Of a stretch of 8,201 bases of DNA, positions 6,899 through 8,201 are shown piece by piece. A program made the translations under genes and the position numbers. Every line of letters begins with the position of its first letter. Position 1 is the stretch's first letter. Below the pieces are notes generated by a model. The model had not been told where the DNA came from and did not search any database. It was given only the letters and a program-made list of their open reading frames with translations. The DNA comes from Pseudocoprococcus catus (GTDB lineage: Bacteria > Bacillota > Clostridia > Lachnospirales > Lachnospiraceae): positions 2,454,775 through 2,462,975 of the forward strand of contig NZ_LR698973.1 of the NCBI RefSeq assembly GCF_902381825.1, read 5' to 3'.

Positions 6899-7826
6899 AA
6901 TATTTTCTCCCAAAGCATTCTTCTGTCTCTCTCACCAGTTTCCGGATCAGATCATGACAGCTCATCACTTCTTTGACCATGGCAGCACTCTGCCCAGCCA
7001 TGACACTGCCATTCACCACATCTCCCTCCACGACAGCCTTTCTTAAACCGCCGAGGGTCAAAAGTTCCAGTTCTTCAAATCCTGCTCCGGATTTTTCCAG
7101 TTCCAGATACTTCTTTGTCATCTGATTTCTCAATGCTCTGACAGGATGTCCTGCTGTTCTTCCTGTTACACGGGAATCGATATCTTTTGCCTTGATAATG
7201 GCTTTTTTATAATTCTCATGGACCTGTGATTCCTCTGTTGCAACAAAGGCTGTTCCCAGCTGAACCGCTTTAGCCCCCAGCATAAAGGCTGCTGCCATGC
7301 CACGGCCATCCGCAATACCACCGGCTGCAATAACCGGAATCTTCATTGCATCCACAATCTGAGGCACAAGGACCATTGTTGTGTTCTCTCCAATATGACC
7401 GCCGGCTTCACAACCTTCAGCCACCACTGCGTCTGCGCCGCAGCGTTCCATTCTTCTTGCAAGTGCTGTGGAAGCCACCACCGGGATGACTTTCACACCA
7501 GCCTCTTTCCACATCTGCATATATTTCTCAGGGCTTCCGGCGCCGGTTGTTACGACCTTCACGCCTTCTTCCGCAATGACTTTCGCGACTTCATCCGCAT
7601 AAGGACTCATCAGCATAATATTGACCCCAAAAGGTCTGTCTGTCAGCTTTCTCGCTGACCGGATCTGTTCACGCACCCATTCTGCCGGCGCACTGGCTGC
7701 GCCTATCAGTCCAAGTCCACCGGCATTTGATACGCCGGCTGCAAGATGATACTCAGCAACCCAGGCCATGCCGCCCTGGATAATCGGATATTCTATTCCA
7801 AGCAATTCGGTTACTTCCGTCTTCAT
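6891..7826 (-). CDS. fabK: FMN-dependent enoyl-ACP reductase II (FabK)
   Basis: FabK reduces trans-2-enoyl-ACP to acyl-ACP, the last step of each elongation cycle, using FMN and NAD(P)H. The 311-residue protein is a TIM-barrel flavoprotein of the nitronate monooxygenase/FabK family. It closely resembles pneumococcal FabK as I remember it: IEYPIIQGGMAWVA (11-24), FGVNIMLMSP (66-75), VKVVTTGAG (89-97) and the active-site stretch EAGGHIG (140-146) with His144. The flavin phosphate loop is AAGGIADGRG (167-176), and a GSVMAGQSAAMV block lies near the C-terminus. Family members that oxidise nitronates are related, but this sequence type and its place between acpP and fabD make enoyl reductase the clear call. 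The ATG at 7826 has AGAGG (7834-7838) 7 nt upstream. The 3' end overlaps fabD by 8 nt. FabK is structurally unrelated to FabI, and FabK enzymes are known to tolerate triclosan. Confidence 0.96.
   Translation of the reverse strand: MKTEVTELLGIEYPIIQGGMAWVAEYHLAAGVSNAGGLGLIGAASAPAEWVREQIRSARKLTDRPFGVNIMLMSPYADEVAKVIAEEGVKVVTTGAGSPEKYMQMWKEAGVKVIPVVASTALARRMERCGADAVVAEGCEAGGHIGENTTMVLVPQIVDAMKIPVIAAGGIADGRGMAAAFMLGAKAVQLGTAFVATEESQVHENYKKAIIKAKDIDSRVTGRTAGHPVRALRNQMTKKYLELEKSGAGFEELELLTLGGLRKAVVEGDVVNGSVMAGQSAAMVKEVMSCHDLIRKLVRETEECFGRKYYE
6907..6911 (-). promoter_or_regulatory. Shine-Dalgarno site of fabD, inside fabK
   Basis: GGGAG lies within the last codons of fabK (reading Phe-Gly-Arg there), 8 nt before the fabD ATG at 6898. 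It favours 6898 over the TTG at 6913. Ribosomes finishing fabK would pass directly over it. Confidence 0.7.
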
Positions 7827-7928
7827 ATTACAACCTCTTTCTGTCTGTTTTGATGTCTGTCTTTTCCGTCAATACAGCATTCTGTTTTCCTGCTGTTATT
7901 CTTCTATTCAGCTGTTACCCTGTCTTTC
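7827..7928 (-). other. 102-bp acpP-fabK intergenic spacer
   Basis: The minus strand here is rich in A and G. TAACAGC occurs twice, 20 nt apart (starting at 7917 and 7897). TGCTGT (7879-7874) can pair with the second copy to form a 6-bp stem with an 11-nt loop. There is no U tract after it and the stem is weak, so I do not call a terminator. The spacer could allow acpP and fabK messages to be processed or expressed at different levels, but nothing in the sequence proves this. Confidence 0.4.
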
Positions 7929-8153
7929 TTAGTTCTGATGAGCTGTCAGATAATCCACCACATCACCGATGGTCTTTAAGGTCCCCATGGAATCTGCATC
8001 AATTTCAATACCGAATTCATCCTCAAAATTCATGACCATATCCATCAGGTCAAGGGAATCTGCACCAAGGGATTCAAATGTTGTCTCTGCATTCAGATTA
8101 CCAGCTTCTACTCCAAGTCCTTCTGCTACAATTGCGATTACTTTCTCTAACAT
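7929..8153 (-). CDS. acpP: Acyl carrier protein
   Basis: AcpP carries the growing acyl chain as a thioester on phosphopantetheine and hands it to each Fab enzyme. The 74-residue, strongly acidic protein is the normal size (70-80). The attachment site is Ser33 in GADSLDLMD (30-38), at the start of helix II, followed by the acidic stretch MNFEDEFGIEID that Fab enzymes recognise. The ATG at 8153 has AGGAG 9 nt upstream. The gene is the first of the visible operon and reads towards fabK. Carrier proteins also serve peptide and polyketide synthases, but the fab genes on its downstream side identify this as the fatty acid ACP. A holo-ACP synthase is required and is not in the window. Confidence 0.97.
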   Translation of the reverse strand: MLEKVIAIVAEGLGVEAGNLNAETTFESLGADSLDLMDMVMNFEDEFGIEIDADSMGTLKTIGDVVDYLTAHQN

Positions 8154-8162
8154 AATTTTGTT

Positions 8163-8167
8163 CTCCT
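8163..8167 (-). promoter_or_regulatory. Shine-Dalgarno site of acpP
   Basis: AGGAG within AAAAGGAGAAC lies 9 nt before the acpP ATG. Upstream of it, up to the window edge, the DNA is very AT-rich and includes TATATT (8183-8178). The window ends before any -35 element could be judged, so I do not call a promoter. Confidence 0.75.
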
Positions 8168-8201
8168 TTTCGTTGATAATATATATTTTTGTAACTGTTC
8201 A

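Noticed and set aside
6899..6913. Longer fabD start at a TTG (6913)
   Set aside because: It adds five residues before the conserved start and lies upstream of the GGGAG site that fits the ATG at 6898.
7874..7896. Hairpin in the acpP-fabK gap as an intrinsic terminator
   Set aside because: The stem is only 6 bp with an 11-nt loop and no U tract follows, so it does not qualify.
8178..8183. TATATT upstream of acpP as a -10 box
   Set aside because: The region is simply AT-rich, the -35 region is largely outside the window, and the box would leave a leader of under 20 nt.

Overview
The window holds most of one type II fatty acid synthesis operon. Every gene is on the minus strand, so transcription runs from right to left. 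The gene set, the gene order, the use of FabK as enoyl reductase, the Gly-Gly-Ala-Gly-type Shine-Dalgarno sites and the protein details all point to an anaerobic Firmicute of class Clostridia. Lachnospiraceae is my best guess; this is an inference from remembered families, not a database match.

In transcription order the layout is: acpP (8153-7929), fabK (7826-6891), fabD (6898-5966), fabG (5940-5194), fabF (5131-3884), accB (3881-3393), fabZ (3317-2886), accC (2883-1510), and a carboxyltransferase gene that starts at 1338 and runs off the left edge still open. Gaps are short: an 8-bp overlap at fabK/fabD, 25 bp at fabD/fabG, 62 bp at fabG/fabF, 2 bp at fabF/accB, 75 bp at accB/fabZ, 2 bp at fabZ/accC, 171 bp at accC/accDA and 102 bp at acpP/fabK. 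No convincing intrinsic terminator lies between any of them, so the simplest reading is one polycistronic transcript. There are no RNA genes, mobile elements or CRISPR arrays, and no non-coding stretch longer than 171 bp.

The products form one pathway. AccB, AccC and AccDA make malonyl-CoA. FabD moves the malonyl group to AcpP. FabF condenses, FabG reduces, FabZ dehydrates and FabK reduces the enoyl group to complete each elongation cycle. The initiating synthase FabH and any dedicated regulator are not in the window and may lie beyond the right edge.

The most notable feature is the last gene. Reading the minus strand by hand from 1338 to 1 gives 446 uninterrupted codons. They begin as AccD (carboxyltransferase beta, with its zinc finger) and continue in the same frame into AccA (carboxyltransferase alpha), giving a beta-alpha fusion. 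Its AccA half appears to lack the usual N-terminal helical hairpin. The 171-bp leader in front of this gene contains three imperfect ~30-nt repeats and a chain of tiny overlapping reading frames. Otherwise this is a conventional housekeeping operon, and I see no sign of an undescribed system.
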